From Salinarimonas rosea DSM 21201 (lineage in GTDB: Bacteria > Pseudomonadota > Alphaproteobacteria > Rhizobiales > Beijerinckiaceae): a stretch of DNA of 64,000 nt. A program made the position numbers and the translations under genes. Position 1 is the stretch's first letter; every line of letters begins with the position of its first letter. This document shows positions 12,095 to 21,152 of this stretch, one piece after another. A model generated the notes under the pieces. The model made no database searches, was not told where the DNA came from, and saw only the letters and a program-made list of their open reading frames with translations. The stretch is from the NCBI RefSeq assembly GCF_000429045.1, contig NZ_AUBC01000005.1, forward strand, positions 171,947-235,946, in the 5' to 3' direction.

Positions 12095-13768
12095 TCAGAT
12101 CCGCATCAACACGTCCATCATCTCCCGAACCGCCGACAGGACGCGCGCATTGGCGCCGTAGGCGGTCTGGAGCTGGACGAGCTGCGCCATCTCCTCGTCG
12201 ATGTTCACTCCCGCCACGTCGGCGAAGCGGCCCTCGACGGCGGCGAGCGCCACGCGCTGCCCCTCGTCGAGCCGCGCCGCGGTGGCGGAGGCCGCGCCCT
12301 GCACTTCGATCGTGCGCCGCACCGCGGCCGATATGTCGGCGCGGAAGGGCGCCGCGCCCGACAGCCCCGCCTGGGAGGCGATCGTCTGCGTGCGCGCGAG
12401 CCCGTCGCGCATCGCGGTCGGGCGCGCCGCGTCGCCTTGGAAGGTGGAGTTGACGAGGAGCGCGGGGTTGCCCGCGACGTCCGAATTGACGCGGATGCGC
12501 TGGGCGAAACCCGTCAGCGGGTCGGTGGCGCCCGCGCCGGTGAAGGGCGTGTTGCCGGGCGAGTCCGCGAAGAACGGGAACGGCCCCGTGCCGGTCGTCG
12601 GGTCGGTCGCGGTGCCCGAGGCGGCGATCACGCTCCCTCCCGGGATGGTCACCGTCGTCCCGTCGAAGCTTCCGCCGAAGGCGCCGAGCGCCGTGTCGAT
12701 CTCGGCCTGCGTGCCGCTGACGCGCTCGAAGCGCCCGTTCACCACGAGCTCGACGGTCCGCGGGCCGGTGAAGGCCGAGAGGTCGAACGTCGTCGCGCCG
12801 GTCTGTGTCACCGTGAGCGGCGTGTCGGAGACGGCGCGCGCGAGGCCGGCGGCGAGCTCGTCGAGCTGACGCTGGGCCTGGACGAGAGTCTCGTCGCGCA
12901 TCTCCAGCGCCGCCGCGAGCGAGCCGGAGCGGATGCCGCCCGCCGCCAGCAGGTTCGTCTGCAGGCCGGTGCCCGACACGACCGACACGATGCCGACCGA
13001 CGGCGGCGTCGTGTCGACGCGCATGTTCGGCGTCAGCGTCGCGCGGGCGTCGAAGCGCAGCTCCAGCGCCCTCACGCCGTCGAACAGCGTCTGCCCCGCG
13101 CCGGTGGAGATGCTGACGCTGCCGTCCGCGGAGGGCTGGACGCGCAGGTCCATGATCCCGGAGAGAGCGCCGATCAGCCGGTCGCGCTCGTCGGCGAGCG
13201 CCGCGGTGGAGCCGCTCTGGACGATGGTGCGGTTGACCCGCTCGATGCCGGAGAGCAGCCCGTTCGCCTCGTCGACCATCGAGGCGATGCGGCCCTCGGA
13301 CTCGGTGCGCAGGGCCTGGACGCCCTGCGCGATCGTGCCGATGCGCGCCGCCAGCGCCTGGCCGGCCTCGACCACGCCCGAGCGCGTGGTCGCGTTCGCG
13401 GGATCGTCGGCGAGGTTCTCGACGGCGGTCGAGAACTTGTTCATCAGCGTATCGAGCGCGCTCGCCGAGGCCGGCGGGCCGTAGAGCCGCTCGAGCGCGC
13501 CCGCCATCATGGCGCGCTGGCCCGTGTAGCCGGCCCCGGACGTCTCCTGCCACAGCGTGCGCTGCACGACGCGGTCGAGCACGCGCTGGATCTCTCCGGT
13601 GCGAACGCCGGCCGAGCGACCGCCCGCGACGGCCTCGACCGGCTGGAGGCGGCGCTTGGTGTAGCCGGCGGAATCGGCGTTCGCCACGTTCTGCGAGACG
13701 AGCGAGATGCCGGCCTGCGTGGTGCGCAGGCCCGACACGGCAGTGCTCAACGCGGACATCAGCGTCAT
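12095..13768 (-). CDS. flgK: Flagellar hook-associated protein FlgK (HAP1)
   Basis: FlgK is the first hook-filament junction protein. The 557-residue protein starts with the axial-protein motif MSALSTAVSGLRTTQAGISL, followed by SQNVANADSAGYTKRR. It ends in the conserved C-terminal helix EEMAQLVQLQTAYGANARVL, then VREMMDVLMRI. The central region is Ala/Gly/Thr-rich and variable, as usual for HAP1. It is the first gene of a flgK-flgL pair. No sigma-28- or sigma-54-type promoter was recognised in the 171 nt upstream. Confidence 0.94.
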   Translation of the reverse strand: MTLMSALSTAVSGLRTTQAGISLVSQNVANADSAGYTKRRLQPVEAVAGGRSAGVRTGEIQRVLDRVVQRTLWQETSGAGYTGQRAMMAGALERLYGPPASASALDTLMNKFSTAVENLADDPANATTRSGVVEAGQALAARIGTIAQGVQALRTESEGRIASMVDEANGLLSGIERVNRTIVQSGSTAALADERDRLIGALSGIMDLRVQPSADGSVSISTGAGQTLFDGVRALELRFDARATLTPNMRVDTTPPSVGIVSVVSGTGLQTNLLAAGGIRSGSLAAALEMRDETLVQAQRQLDELAAGLARAVSDTPLTVTQTGATTFDLSAFTGPRTVELVVNGRFERVSGTQAEIDTALGAFGGSFDGTTVTIPGGSVIAASGTATDPTTGTGPFPFFADSPGNTPFTGAGATDPLTGFAQRIRVNSDVAGNPALLVNSTFQGDAARPTAMRDGLARTQTIASQAGLSGAAPFRADISAAVRRTIEVQGAASATAARLDEGQRVALAAVEGRFADVAGVNIDEEMAQLVQLQTAYGANARVLSAVREMMDVLMRI

Positions 13769-13837
13769 GACGCGACCTCGCTCGCTCGATGCCCGGGAGG
13801 CGAGACCCCGGGCGGCATTCTGCCAGCAAGCGCGATG

Positions 13838-13860
13838 CCAACGCAGAAGTCCTGCGTTGG
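13838..13860. repeat. Inverted repeat upstream of flgK
   Basis: The 9-nt arms CCAACGCAG and CTGCGTTGG flank a 5-nt loop (AAGTC), 70-92 nt upstream of the flgK start. It could be an operator or part of a leader hairpin. Nothing in the window links it to a particular regulator. Confidence 0.5.
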
Positions 13861-13889
13861 CCTTGATCCGATCGTCGAAAGACGGGGGT

Positions 13890-13932
13890 ATCCGGCAGAT
13901 TCTGCCCGGACGGGGGGAAGAATCTGCCGGAT
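13890..13932 (-). terminator. Stem-loop after the DJ-1/PfpI gene
   Basis: Perfect 14-nt arms (ATCCGGCAGATTCT and its complement) with a 15-nt loop lie 8 nt beyond the stop of the DJ-1/PfpI gene, read on the minus strand. No U-run follows, so it is either a weak or factor-assisted terminator, or an insulating hairpin before flgK. Confidence 0.55.
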
Positions 13933-13939
13933 CCGCGAG

Positions 13940-14644
13940 TCACGCAGCCGCGCGGGCCTCGGCGAGCGCCTCGAGCATCAGTGCGGCGGCGGGCTCGCTC
14001 GACATCGGGTTCTGGCCGGTGACGAGCCGGCCGTCGCGCACGGCGAACGGCTCGAAGGCGCCGGCCTTCTCGAAGCGCGCGCCCTGCGCGACGAGCCGGC
14101 TCTCGAGCAGGAACGGCACCACGTCGGTGAGCCCCACCGCGGCCTCCTCCGCGTCGGTGAAGCCGTTCACGCGCAGTCCCTCGACGAGCGGGTGCCCGTC
14201 GGGGCGCGTGGCGCCGACGAGGCCGGCCGGGCCGTGGCAGACGGCGCCGACGACGCCGGCGCGCGCGTATATCGCCGAGACCGCACGGGCGAGCGCGGCG
14301 CTCTGCGGGAAATCCCACATCGTGCCGTGCCCGCCGGGCAGGAAGACCGCATCGTAGGCGACGGGGTCGATTGCGTCGATCGGGGCGGTGCGGGCGAGCG
14401 CGTCCATCGCGGCGGCGTCCGCGAGGAGCCGGCGGACGGCCGCGGGGCGCTTCGCCTCGTCGGCGTCGAGGCTCGACGGATCGGCCGGCGGCGCGCCGCC
14501 GACGATCGAGGCGATCTCGACCGCGTGGCCGGCATCGACGAAGGCGTAGTACGGCGCGGCGAGCTCCTCGTAGAAGAAGCCCGTCGGCTTGCCGGTCGTG
14601 CCGAGGGTGGCGTGGGAGGTGAGGACGATCAGGATTCGGGCCAT
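13940..14644 (-). CDS. DJ-1/PfpI family protein (Hsp31-like type 1 glutamine amidotransferase fold)
   Basis: This 234-residue cytosolic protein has the DJ-1/PfpI fold. The nucleophile elbow is GAVCHGPAG with Cys136 and His137. An acidic partner (Glu26/27 in TGFFYEEL) and the LPGGHGTMWDFPQS segment near 102-114 are those of Hsp31-type glyoxalase III/chaperone proteins. Cofactor-free conversion of methylglyoxal to lactate, or a protein repair role, are family possibilities. A LysR gene lies directly upstream on the same strand, with a 108-nt gap that may hold a promoter. Confidence 0.85.
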   Translation of the reverse strand: MARILIVLTSHATLGTTGKPTGFFYEELAAPYYAFVDAGHAVEIASIVGGAPPADPSSLDADEAKRPAAVRRLLADAAAMDALARTAPIDAIDPVAYDAVFLPGGHGTMWDFPQSAALARAVSAIYARAGVVGAVCHGPAGLVGATRPDGHPLVEGLRVNGFTDAEEAAVGLTDVVPFLLESRLVAQGARFEKAGAFEPFAVRDGRLVTGQNPMSSEPAAALMLEALAEARAAA

Positions 14645-14752
14645 GGAGAGTTCTTTCGCGTGAACGGGTTGCCTGTCGCCGCTAGATGGGACGCGCGCCG
14701 CCGGGCGGGAAATCGCGGGGGCCGATAGGTGCTATCGCCGCGGCCTGCGCGA

Positions 14753-15652
14753 TCAGCGCGGCTGGGCGGCCGCGAAGGTCTCGCGAACGACCTCCCGGAA
14801 CCAGCGCTCACCCGGGTCCCGGTCGGCCACCGCGCTCCAGGCGAGGCTGTTGACCACCGGCGCGACGGCGACCGGGCAAGGATCGACGGCGAGGGGCGCG
14901 AGCGCGGCGAGGCGCGCCGCGACGAAGTCGGGCACAGTCGCGACCAGCTCGTCGCCGGGCAACGCGGCGAGCAGCAGCGCGAAGCTCGTCAGCCCGAGTG
15001 CCACGCGCCGGGTGCGGCCTTCGGCCGCCAGCGCGTCGTCGACGAGGCCACCGAGATCGCCCGAGGGGGTCACGAGGGCGTGGGGACGGTCGCAGAAGGC
15101 GTCGAGGTCGGTGATCGGCCTGGATGAGGCGTCGCGCAGGACGACCCAGGGCGAGCGGCGCACCGCGCGGATGCGGGCCGTGGCGGACGGGTCGTCGCGC
15201 AGGTACGCGAGCGCTGCGGAGACCGCCCCGGTGGCGATCAGATCCGGCAGGGTCCGGAAGTCGCCGGTACGCAGGAGCAGGTCGCAGCCCGGCGCCGCCT
15301 GCCGCAGCCGCGCCGACAGCGCCGGCAGGAGCGCGAAGGCCACCGCATCGGTGCAGCCGAGACGGAACACGCGCCGCGCCTGCGCCGGCTCGAAGGAGGT
15401 CGTGCCCGCGACGGCGGCGTCGATTGCGTCGAGATGCGGCGTCACCTCCGCGACGAGGGCGAGCGCCCGCGCCGTCGGCGCGAGACGGCGCCCGTCGCGC
15501 ACGAGGAGCGGGTCGCCGAGCGCGTCGCGCAGCCGCGCCAGCGCCCCGGACACGGTGGGTTGGGCGAGCCCCAGCCGCCGCGCCGCACGGGTGACGTTGC
15601 GCTCCTCGACGAGCGCGACGAGCGTGCGAAGGAGCCCGTGGTCGAGGCTCAC
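14753..15652 (-). CDS. LysR-family transcriptional regulator
   Basis: This 299-residue LysR protein has an N-terminal winged helix (DHGLLRTLVALVEERNVTRA, then AARRLGLAQPTVSGALARLR). A periplasmic-binding-like effector domain follows from about residue 90. I start it at the GTG at 15650-15652 because the helix-turn-helix then begins at the usual distance from the N terminus. The longer open frame upstream is low-complexity Pro/Arg/Ser and overlaps the neighbour's 3' end. It precedes the DJ-1/PfpI gene on the same strand, so control of that gene is plausible but untested. Confidence 0.82.
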   Translation of the reverse strand: MSLDHGLLRTLVALVEERNVTRAARRLGLAQPTVSGALARLRDALGDPLLVRDGRRLAPTARALALVAEVTPHLDAIDAAVAGTTSFEPAQARRVFRLGCTDAVAFALLPALSARLRQAAPGCDLLLRTGDFRTLPDLIATGAVSAALAYLRDDPSATARIRAVRRSPWVVLRDASSRPITDLDAFCDRPHALVTPSGDLGGLVDDALAAEGRTRRVALGLTSFALLLAALPGDELVATVPDFVAARLAALAPLAVDPCPVAVAPVVNSLAWSAVADRDPGERWFREVVRETFAAAQPR

Positions 15653-15699
15653 CGGCGGACGACTCGGCGGGGGACGGCTCGGCGGCAGGGCACGCGCGC

Positions 15700-16449
15700 C
15701 TACTCCTCCACGCGCGTCCAGCCCTGCGAGAGCAGGCGCTCCTGGGGCATGAAGCGGGCCTTGTAGGCCATCTTGCGCGAGCCCTCGACCCAGTAGCCGA
15801 GGTACACGTAGGGCAGGCCCATGGCCCGCGCGCGGCCGATGTGGTCGAGGATCACCCAGGTGCCGAGCGAGCGCGCGCTCATCTCCGGGTCGTAGAACGA
15901 GTAGACCATCGACAGCCCGTCGGCGAGGACGTCGGTGAGGCACATGGCGACGAGCGGCCCCTCCCCGCGCCCGTTGATCGCGGTGTCGGGCCCTCGCCGG
16001 CGGTACTCGACGAGCTTCGTCTCGATGTGGCTGTCCTCGACCATCATGGCGTAGTCGAGCACGGTCATGTCGATCATGCCGCCGTCGGCGTGGCGGCTGT
16101 CGAGATAACGCCGGAAGAGCGAGTACTGCTCGCTCGTCGCCTGGTTGGCGACGCCGGTGCCGACGAGGTCGCGGTTCGACCTGGCGATCCGGCGCAGGTT
16201 GCGCGAGGGCTCGAAGGCGTCCACCGGCACGCGGACGGAGACGCAGGCGCGGCAGGTCTCGCAGGCGGGACGGTAGGCGATCGTCTGCGACCGCCGGAAG
16301 CCGCCGTGGGTGAGGATGTCGTTGAGCTCGCCCGCCCGGCGCCCCACGAGGTGGGTGAAGACCTTGCGCTCCTCCTGGCCGGGCAGGTAGGGGCAGGCGG
16401 AGGGTGCCGTCAGGAAGAATTGCGGCGTCTCGCGGGAATGGCTCGTCAC
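15700..16449 (-). CDS. bpt: Aspartate/glutamate leucyltransferase (N-end rule)
   Basis: Bpt adds leucine from Leu-tRNA to proteins starting with Asp or Glu, marking them for ClpS/ClpAP degradation. The 249-residue protein has the N-terminal cysteine motifs SACPYLPG and [16 protein letters not shown]. The transferase core includes [16 protein letters not shown] near 175-190 and [19 protein letters not shown] near 217-235. The start is GTG (16447-16449), matching the usual family length; a 38-residue upstream extension is rejected. Archetypes are bacterial Bpt and eukaryotic Ate1; the alphaproteobacterial context favours Bpt. Confidence 0.92.
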   Translation of the reverse strand: MTSHSRETPQFFLTAPSACPYLPGQEERKVFTHLVGRRAGELNDILTHGGFRRSQTIAYRPACETCRACVSVRVPVDAFEPSRNLRRIARSNRDLVGTGVANQATSEQYSLFRRYLDSRHADGGMIDMTVLDYAMMVEDSHIETKLVEYRRRGPDTAINGRGEGPLVAMCLTDVLADGLSMVYSFYDPEMSARSLGTWVILDHIGRARAMGLPYVYLGYWVEGSRKMAYKARFMPQERLLSQGWTRVEE

Positions 16450-16590
16450 GCGGGTCTGACCTCGGCGAAGCGCGTCCTGGCGGCTCTCGTCAACGATACC
16501 ATTCCCGCACGCGCCAACAAGCGCTTTCGGCGCGCGCGACGCCGGCAGCGGTGCAACGTTCACGCGGTATCGGAGCGGCCGCGAGTCGCG

Positions 16591-17112
16591 TCAGGGGGTG
16601 GCGTCGGTGCGGGTGACGATCACGTCGACGAGGAGATCGTGCCCCAGCCGGCGATCGTCGCGCGCGACGCCGATGACGACGTCGAGGAGCCACAGGAAGA
16701 ACGTCGAGGTCGCGAGCCAGAACAGGAGCGCGTGCACCGCCGCCGTGATGCCGTCGACGCGCCCCGTCGACTGCACCCGCCCGACGCGCAGCCCCATCAT
16801 GCGCATGCCGATCGTCGCCTGGTTCGGCCCGCCGACCGTCATGGCGCTGTAGAGGAGGCCGACCGCGGGGACCAGGATCGCGAAGAGCAGCCAGGCGAGG
16901 CCGAGCGTCAGAACGCCGAGCACGAGGATCGCGAGCGAGAACAGCAGCACCAGCGCCCCGATCACGATCAGGTCGAGGCAGAAGGCGAAGAGCCGGCGCG
17001 CGAGCACCCCGTCCGTCGCGATGCGGATCTCGTAGCTCGGGCGCGCCGCCGGGACGTCCGGGCGGGGCGCTCCGGGGTGCGGCAGGTCGGGATGATGGTC
17101 GGTCGTGCTCAT
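16591..17112 (-). CDS. RDD family membrane protein
   Basis: This 173-residue integral membrane protein has a Pro-rich N terminus of about 25 residues, then GVLARRLFAFCLDLIVIGAL near 35-54. The R-x3-F-x3-D pattern there is the basis of the RDD domain. Two long hydrophobic segments follow near 46-90, and another near 123-147. The motif TIGMRMMGLRV near 100-110 is typical of the family. Function is not established for most members; some take part in ion or osmolyte transport. It lies between bpt and the threonine ammonia-lyase gene. Confidence 0.85.
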   Translation of the reverse strand: MSTTDHHPDLPHPGAPRPDVPAARPSYEIRIATDGVLARRLFAFCLDLIVIGALVLLFSLAILVLGVLTLGLAWLLFAILVPAVGLLYSAMTVGGPNQATIGMRMMGLRVGRVQSTGRVDGITAAVHALLFWLATSTFFLWLLDVVIGVARDDRRLGHDLLVDVIVTRTDATP

Positions 17113-17140
17113 GTCGCTCGAATCTCTGCGCGCTCGATCC

Positions 17141-18379
17141 TCAGGGCCCGAGGTGCGAGAGCCCCCGGGGGTCGATGCGGGTGGGGGCGAAGCCCTCCCG
17201 CGCCAGCGTGGCGAGCACCTCGGACGTGTGCGCCGCGCCCCGCGTCTCGATCGTGACGTCGACCGTCACGCCCTTGGCGGGAACATCGAGATAGAGACGC
17301 CCGTGCGAAACTTCCAGGATGTTGGCGCCCAGAGCCCCCAATCGGCTGGCGATCCGCCCGAGCAGGCCCGGGTGATCGTTCGACCAGATGCGGAAGGAGA
17401 CGATGCGCTCGTCGCGCTCGAGTTCGCGGACCATGACGGAGGCGAGGATGCGCGGGTCGATGTTGCCGCCGCAGATGACGACGCCCGCCGCGCGCCCGTG
17501 GAACAGCTCGGGGCGCGCCAGCATGGCGGCGATGCCCGCCGCCCCCGCGCCTTCGGCCATGATGCGCTGGCTCGTGGCGCACAGGTTCACCGCGCGCTCG
17601 ATCTCGGGCTCGTCGACGAGCACGATCTCGTCGACGAGGTCGCGCACGATGGGCAGCGTCAGCCCGCCGGGGCGCTTGACGGCGATGCCTTCCGCCAGCG
17701 TCGCGCCGCCGACCGGCAGCGTCTCGCCGTGAATGGCGTTGCGGAAGGACGGGTAGAGCCGCGTCTCGACGCCGACGATGCGGATCGCGGGGGACAGCGC
17801 CTTGGCCGCGATCGCCATGCCGGCCGCGAGCCCGCCGCCGCCGATCGGCACGACGAGCATCTCGAGATCCGGCGCGTCCGCGAGCATCTCGAGCGCGATC
17901 GTCCCCTGGCCGGCGATGACGCGGGCCTCGTCGTAGGGGTGGACGAAGACGAAGCTCTCCTCGTCGGCGAGCCGGCGCGCCTCGGTCTCGGCCTCCGCCA
18001 CCGTCTCGCCCGAGAGGATGACCCGCGCGCCGTACGAGCGGGTGTTCTCGACCTTCACCAGCGGCGTGCCCTCGGGCATGACGATGGTCGCGGGGACCCC
18101 GAGCCGCGCCGCGTGGTAGGCCACGGCCTGCGCGTGGTTGCCCGCCGACATCGCGACGACGCCGCGCGCCCGCTCGTCGGCGTCGAGCGCCGCGAGGCGG
18201 TTCGCCGCGCCGCGCTCCTTGAAGGCGCCGGTCGGCTGCATCGTCTCGAGCTTGAGCCACAGCCGTGCGCCCAGCCGCTCGGAGAGCCGCGGGGCGGCGA
18301 CCAGCGGCGTCCGCACCACGTGCGGCGCGATCGTCTCGGCTGCCGCGCGGACGTCGTCGAGGGAGACCGCGTAGCTCAT
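17141..18379 (-). CDS. ilvA: Threonine ammonia-lyase (catabolic/ACT type)
   Basis: This enzyme deaminates L-threonine (and serine) to 2-oxobutanoate with PLP. The 412-residue protein has the PLP lysine in PTGAFKERGA (Lys54), SAGNHAQAVAYHA near 97-109, and the glycine loop PIGGGGLAAGMAI near 178-190. A single C-terminal ACT domain is visible from about 325 (RIVSFRIWSNDHPGLLGRIA). One ACT domain and this length fit the TdcB/short IlvA class rather than the long two-ACT form. Its ATG overlaps the stop of the upstream MBL gene (ATGA), so the two are coupled. Confidence 0.92.
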   Translation of the reverse strand: MSYAVSLDDVRAAAETIAPHVVRTPLVAAPRLSERLGARLWLKLETMQPTGAFKERGAANRLAALDADERARGVVAMSAGNHAQAVAYHAARLGVPATIVMPEGTPLVKVENTRSYGARVILSGETVAEAETEARRLADEESFVFVHPYDEARVIAGQGTIALEMLADAPDLEMLVVPIGGGGLAAGMAIAAKALSPAIRIVGVETRLYPSFRNAIHGETLPVGGATLAEGIAVKRPGGLTLPIVRDLVDEIVLVDEPEIERAVNLCATSQRIMAEGAGAAGIAAMLARPELFHGRAAGVVICGGNIDPRILASVMVRELERDERIVSFRIWSNDHPGLLGRIASRLGALGANILEVSHGRLYLDVPAKGVTVDVTIETRGAAHTSEVLATLAREGFAPTRIDPRGLSHLGP

Positions 18380-19032
18380 CCGACGAGGAACGGGTTCGTC
18401 TGCCGCTCCTGGCCGAGCGTCGACATCGGCCCATGGCCGCACAGGAAAGCGACGTCGTCGCCGAGCGGGAGGAGCTTCGTGCGGATCGTCTCGAGGAGCT
18501 GGTCGTGGTCGCCGCCCGGCAGGTCGGTGCGGCCGATCGAGCCGGCGAAGACGACGTCGCCGACGAGCGCGAAGCGATCGGCCTTCGAGACGTAGGTCAC
18601 GCTGCCGGGCGAGTGCCCGGGCGTGTGCAGCACGTCGAAGACGATGCCGCCGACGTCCACCGTGTCGCCCTCGTCGAGCCAGCGGTCGACCTTCACCGGC
18701 CGCGCCGGCGGCAGGCCGTAGGCCCGCGACGTCGCCGTGAGGGATTCGTCCATGAACATCGCGTCCGCGGGATGCGGGCCGATCACCGGCACCTTCAGCG
18801 CGTCGCGCAGGTCCTCGACGCCGCTGACGTGGTCGACGTGCCCGTGCGTGAGGAGGATCGCCTCGATGGTGGCGCCGGTCTGGCGGACCGCCTCCAGGAT
18901 TCGCGGCACGTCCCCGCCCGGGTCGACCACGACGCCGCGCATCGTGTCGCGGGCGAAGAGCACGGAGCAGTTCTGCTGGAACGGCGTCACCGGCACGATC
19001 GCCGCGCCGAGCCTCGGTTCCTGTTCGGCCAT
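18376..19032 (-). CDS. MBL-fold metallo-hydrolase (GloB-like)
   Basis: This 218-residue metallo-beta-lactamase-fold hydrolase has the metal motif THGHVDH at 62-68 and later ligands in HTPGHSPGS near 135-143, LVGDVVFAGSIGR near 155-167 and CGHGP near 196-200. This set matches the YcbL/GloB-like thioesterase group. Hydrolysis of a glutathione or other thioester is likely, but the substrate is not defined. It is translationally coupled to the threonine ammonia-lyase downstream. There is no signal peptide, so it acts in the cytosol. Confidence 0.87.
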   Translation of the reverse strand: MAEQEPRLGAAIVPVTPFQQNCSVLFARDTMRGVVVDPGGDVPRILEAVRQTGATIEAILLTHGHVDHVSGVEDLRDALKVPVIGPHPADAMFMDESLTATSRAYGLPPARPVKVDRWLDEGDTVDVGGIVFDVLHTPGHSPGSVTYVSKADRFALVGDVVFAGSIGRTDLPGGDHDQLLETIRTKLLPLGDDVAFLCGHGPMSTLGQERQTNPFLVG

Positions 19033-19123
19033 GGTGGTCCCTCGCTCCCCGCAACGCCGCTTTCTCGCACGACGGGCCGGGCGTTTCCACCCCCGGCCCG
19101 GTGCGCGCGGTGGAGGCGGGACG

Positions 19124-19633
19124 TCAGGCGCGCGCGAGGGTGGCCGAGAGGTCCGGCTTGGCGTTGAGCGTCTGGAAGACGACGCAGTAGCGCTCCGTCA
19201 GCGACAGCAGGCGCGCGAGCTGCTCCTCGCTCGCATCCGCGTCGATCTCGAAGGCGAGCCGGATCGCCCTGAAGCCCACCGGCGCCTCCCGGTCGACGCC
19301 GAGTGTGCCGCGGAAGTCGAGATCGCCCTCCGCGCGGACGACGCCGGAGCGCACGGGGATCTCGAGCGCGGTCGCCACCGCCTTGAGCGTGACGCCGGCG
19401 CAGGCGACGAGCGCCTCGAGCAGCATGTCGCCGGAGCACAGGTCGGCGCCCGTGCCGCCGGCCGCCTTGTGCAGGCCGGCGACCGCGACGGCGCGCGCCG
19501 TTTCCACCTTGCAGGCGACGGCTTCCGAATCGAGCGTTCCGTGGGCCTTCATTGTGACGATCGATGATTGTGGCGCCTCGCGGTACTTCTGCTTGAGCGG
19601 GGCTTGCAGGGCGCGCAGTTCGGCAGCGTCCAT
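19124..19633 (-). CDS. OsmC family protein
   Basis: This 169-residue OsmC/Ohr-superfamily protein carries the two family cysteines, in LEALVACAGVTLKAVA near 93-108 and in LTERYCVVFQTLN near 146-158. The LCSGDMLLEAL segment precedes the first cysteine. Thiol-dependent reduction of organic hydroperoxides is the usual role of the fold. The ATG at 19631-19633 gives the standard length; a longer frame upstream is low-complexity. It stands alone between the MBL gene and a 423-nt gene-free stretch. Confidence 0.85.
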   Translation of the reverse strand: MDAAELRALQAPLKQKYREAPQSSIVTMKAHGTLDSEAVACKVETARAVAVAGLHKAAGGTGADLCSGDMLLEALVACAGVTLKAVATALEIPVRSGVVRAEGDLDFRGTLGVDREAPVGFRAIRLAFEIDADASEEQLARLLSLTERYCVVFQTLNAKPDLSATLARA

Positions 19634-20056
19634 TGTCGTCTCCGAAGGTTCGTCTTCAGGCCCGTCACGTTCATCCACGACGCACACGCCATCCGAGGCT
19701 GTGCATTGCGCCGCGTGTCGAACCATGAGGATAGGTCGTCGACCGGCCCACGACCATCGCCGCGCTTCGGCTCCGCGACGTGCGCGGATCGGGAGACGTC
19801 CGGCGCGGGTCTTGCTTGCCGGCGGGCAGGCACACGTGCGCGCGCACGTCCCGGTCGCGCATGCGCGCACGGGGCGAGATGCAGCACGAGCCTGCCGGGA
19901 CGCCTGCTCGACCCGGAGGCGCCGGCATCGCCGTCGGGACGATGCCGCACACCCTCCCCTCTCTCCCAGGGACGGGGAGTGTCGGCGCGCTCGCTCCGGA
20001 AATCGTGCTGTCCGCCCTGCCGGGTTCTCCACCGGCGGAGGCGTGGCATCGGCGGG
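19634..20056. other. Gene-free stretch between osmC-like and tetR-like genes
   Basis: I see no credible gene here. The stretch must contain the osmC promoter and the tetR 3' region. It holds one perfect 16-nt palindrome, ACGTGCGCGCGCACGT, at 19834-19849. Near 19960-19985 there is a CTCCCCTCTCTCCC / GGGACGGGG stretch that loosely resembles the intergenic palindromes at 6.7-6.9 kb. Confidence 0.5.
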
Positions 20057-20740
20057 TCAGGCGTCGGCTTCGGTCCGCGCCAGCGCCGCGTCCATGTCGC
20101 GCCGCGCGCGGTTGGGATCCGAGAGCACGCCCGTGGCGGCGATCCGCACGAAGGTGCGGGTCAGCTCGGCGCTCGAGCCGCGCGACGGGTCGAACCAGCT
20201 CGAGGCGGAATTGAGCATGCCGAGCACGGCGAAGGCGACGAGCTTCGGGTCCAGGTCGGGCTCCAGCGTTCCGGTGCGCTGCCCCTCCTCGATCAGCGAG
20301 ACCCACAGCGCGGTGTATCGCCGCCAGGTCTGGCGCAGCGCCGAGATCCGCGGGTCGCGCGTGGTGCCGTTGAGCTCGCGTACGGCGATGGCCATCTCGA
20401 GGTAGTTCGGGTTGAAGCGCATCATGTGGCTCTCCACCGCCATGACCAGCTTCTCGCGCGAGCAGGTCTCCAGCGAGAGGATGCGCTCGAGGCCCCAGAC
20501 CAGGTAGTCGCTCTCGGGCTTGATGATCTCGATGAGGATCTCGGCCTTGTCGCGGAAGTAGTAGTAGATCGCCTCGCGGGTGACGCCCACGGCCTCGGCG
20601 ATGTCCTCGATCGTCGTGTGGGCGAAGCCCTTGGCCTTGAAGATCTCGGTCGCGCGCCGGACGATCGCGGTACGCCGCTCGCCGTCGCGCCGCGGCGGCT
20701 TGAGGCGCGTGCGGGTCGTGCGGGGTTTCGCCGTGCTCAT
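20057..20740 (-). CDS. TetR-family transcriptional regulator
   Basis: This 227-residue regulator has an N-terminal basic tail, then the TetR helix-turn-helix TTIEDIAEAVGVTREAIYYY, with FRDKAEIL following, near 45-72. A helical effector domain of about 150 residues makes up the rest. The ATG at 20738-20740 is the first start giving a normal TetR N terminus. It lies downstream of the TRAP/acyl-CoA ligase/thiolase genes on the same strand. TetR proteins of this size often control fatty-acid or aromatic acyl-CoA metabolism, so that operon is a candidate target (inference). Confidence 0.87.
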   Translation of the reverse strand: MSTAKPRTTRTRLKPPRRDGERRTAIVRRATEIFKAKGFAHTTIEDIAEAVGVTREAIYYYFRDKAEILIEIIKPESDYLVWGLERILSLETCSREKLVMAVESHMMRFNPNYLEMAIAVRELNGTTRDPRISALRQTWRRYTALWVSLIEEGQRTGTLEPDLDPKLVAFAVLGMLNSASSWFDPSRGSSAELTRTFVRIAATGVLSDPNRARRDMDAALARTEADA

Positions 20741-21152
20741 CGAGCGGGCTCCGTCGCGCTGGGCGCCGCGGCGAGCGCCGATGCCGTCGTGGCGGCGGGA
20801 GCGGCCGCGACCCCACCGGACCGAATCGCACGGGAACGTACCGCCGTGTCCCGCCATGCGGGCGGGGGCGGGCCGAGATGATGCACGATCCGCGTCACGC
20901 CGTCGAATTCCTCCGTGATCGGGCATGCGACGGCACGTTCGAGCCCGTGGCCGCGCGTCGTCGCCTCCGCCCGTATAGGCCCTGGATTTGTAGAGGGCGC
21001 CGACGGCGATCGCAACCGGTGCCTCCGAGACGCAGCCGACACGCCCGCCAGTGGTCGACGCATGCACCCGCAGTGCGCGACTGCATGCCACACGGCGCGC
21101 GCCGGGGTAGAACGCCCGTGTCCCCGGCACGCGTCGGGGATGCGCGCGCCCG
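20741..21152. other. Gene-free stretch upstream of the tetR-like gene
   Basis: These 412 nt separate the tetR-like gene from the end of the TRAP large permease gene, all on the minus strand. Frames crossing it are low-complexity and have no supporting features. It should contain the tetR promoter. I recognised no strong -35/-10 pair, operator or terminator. Confidence 0.5.
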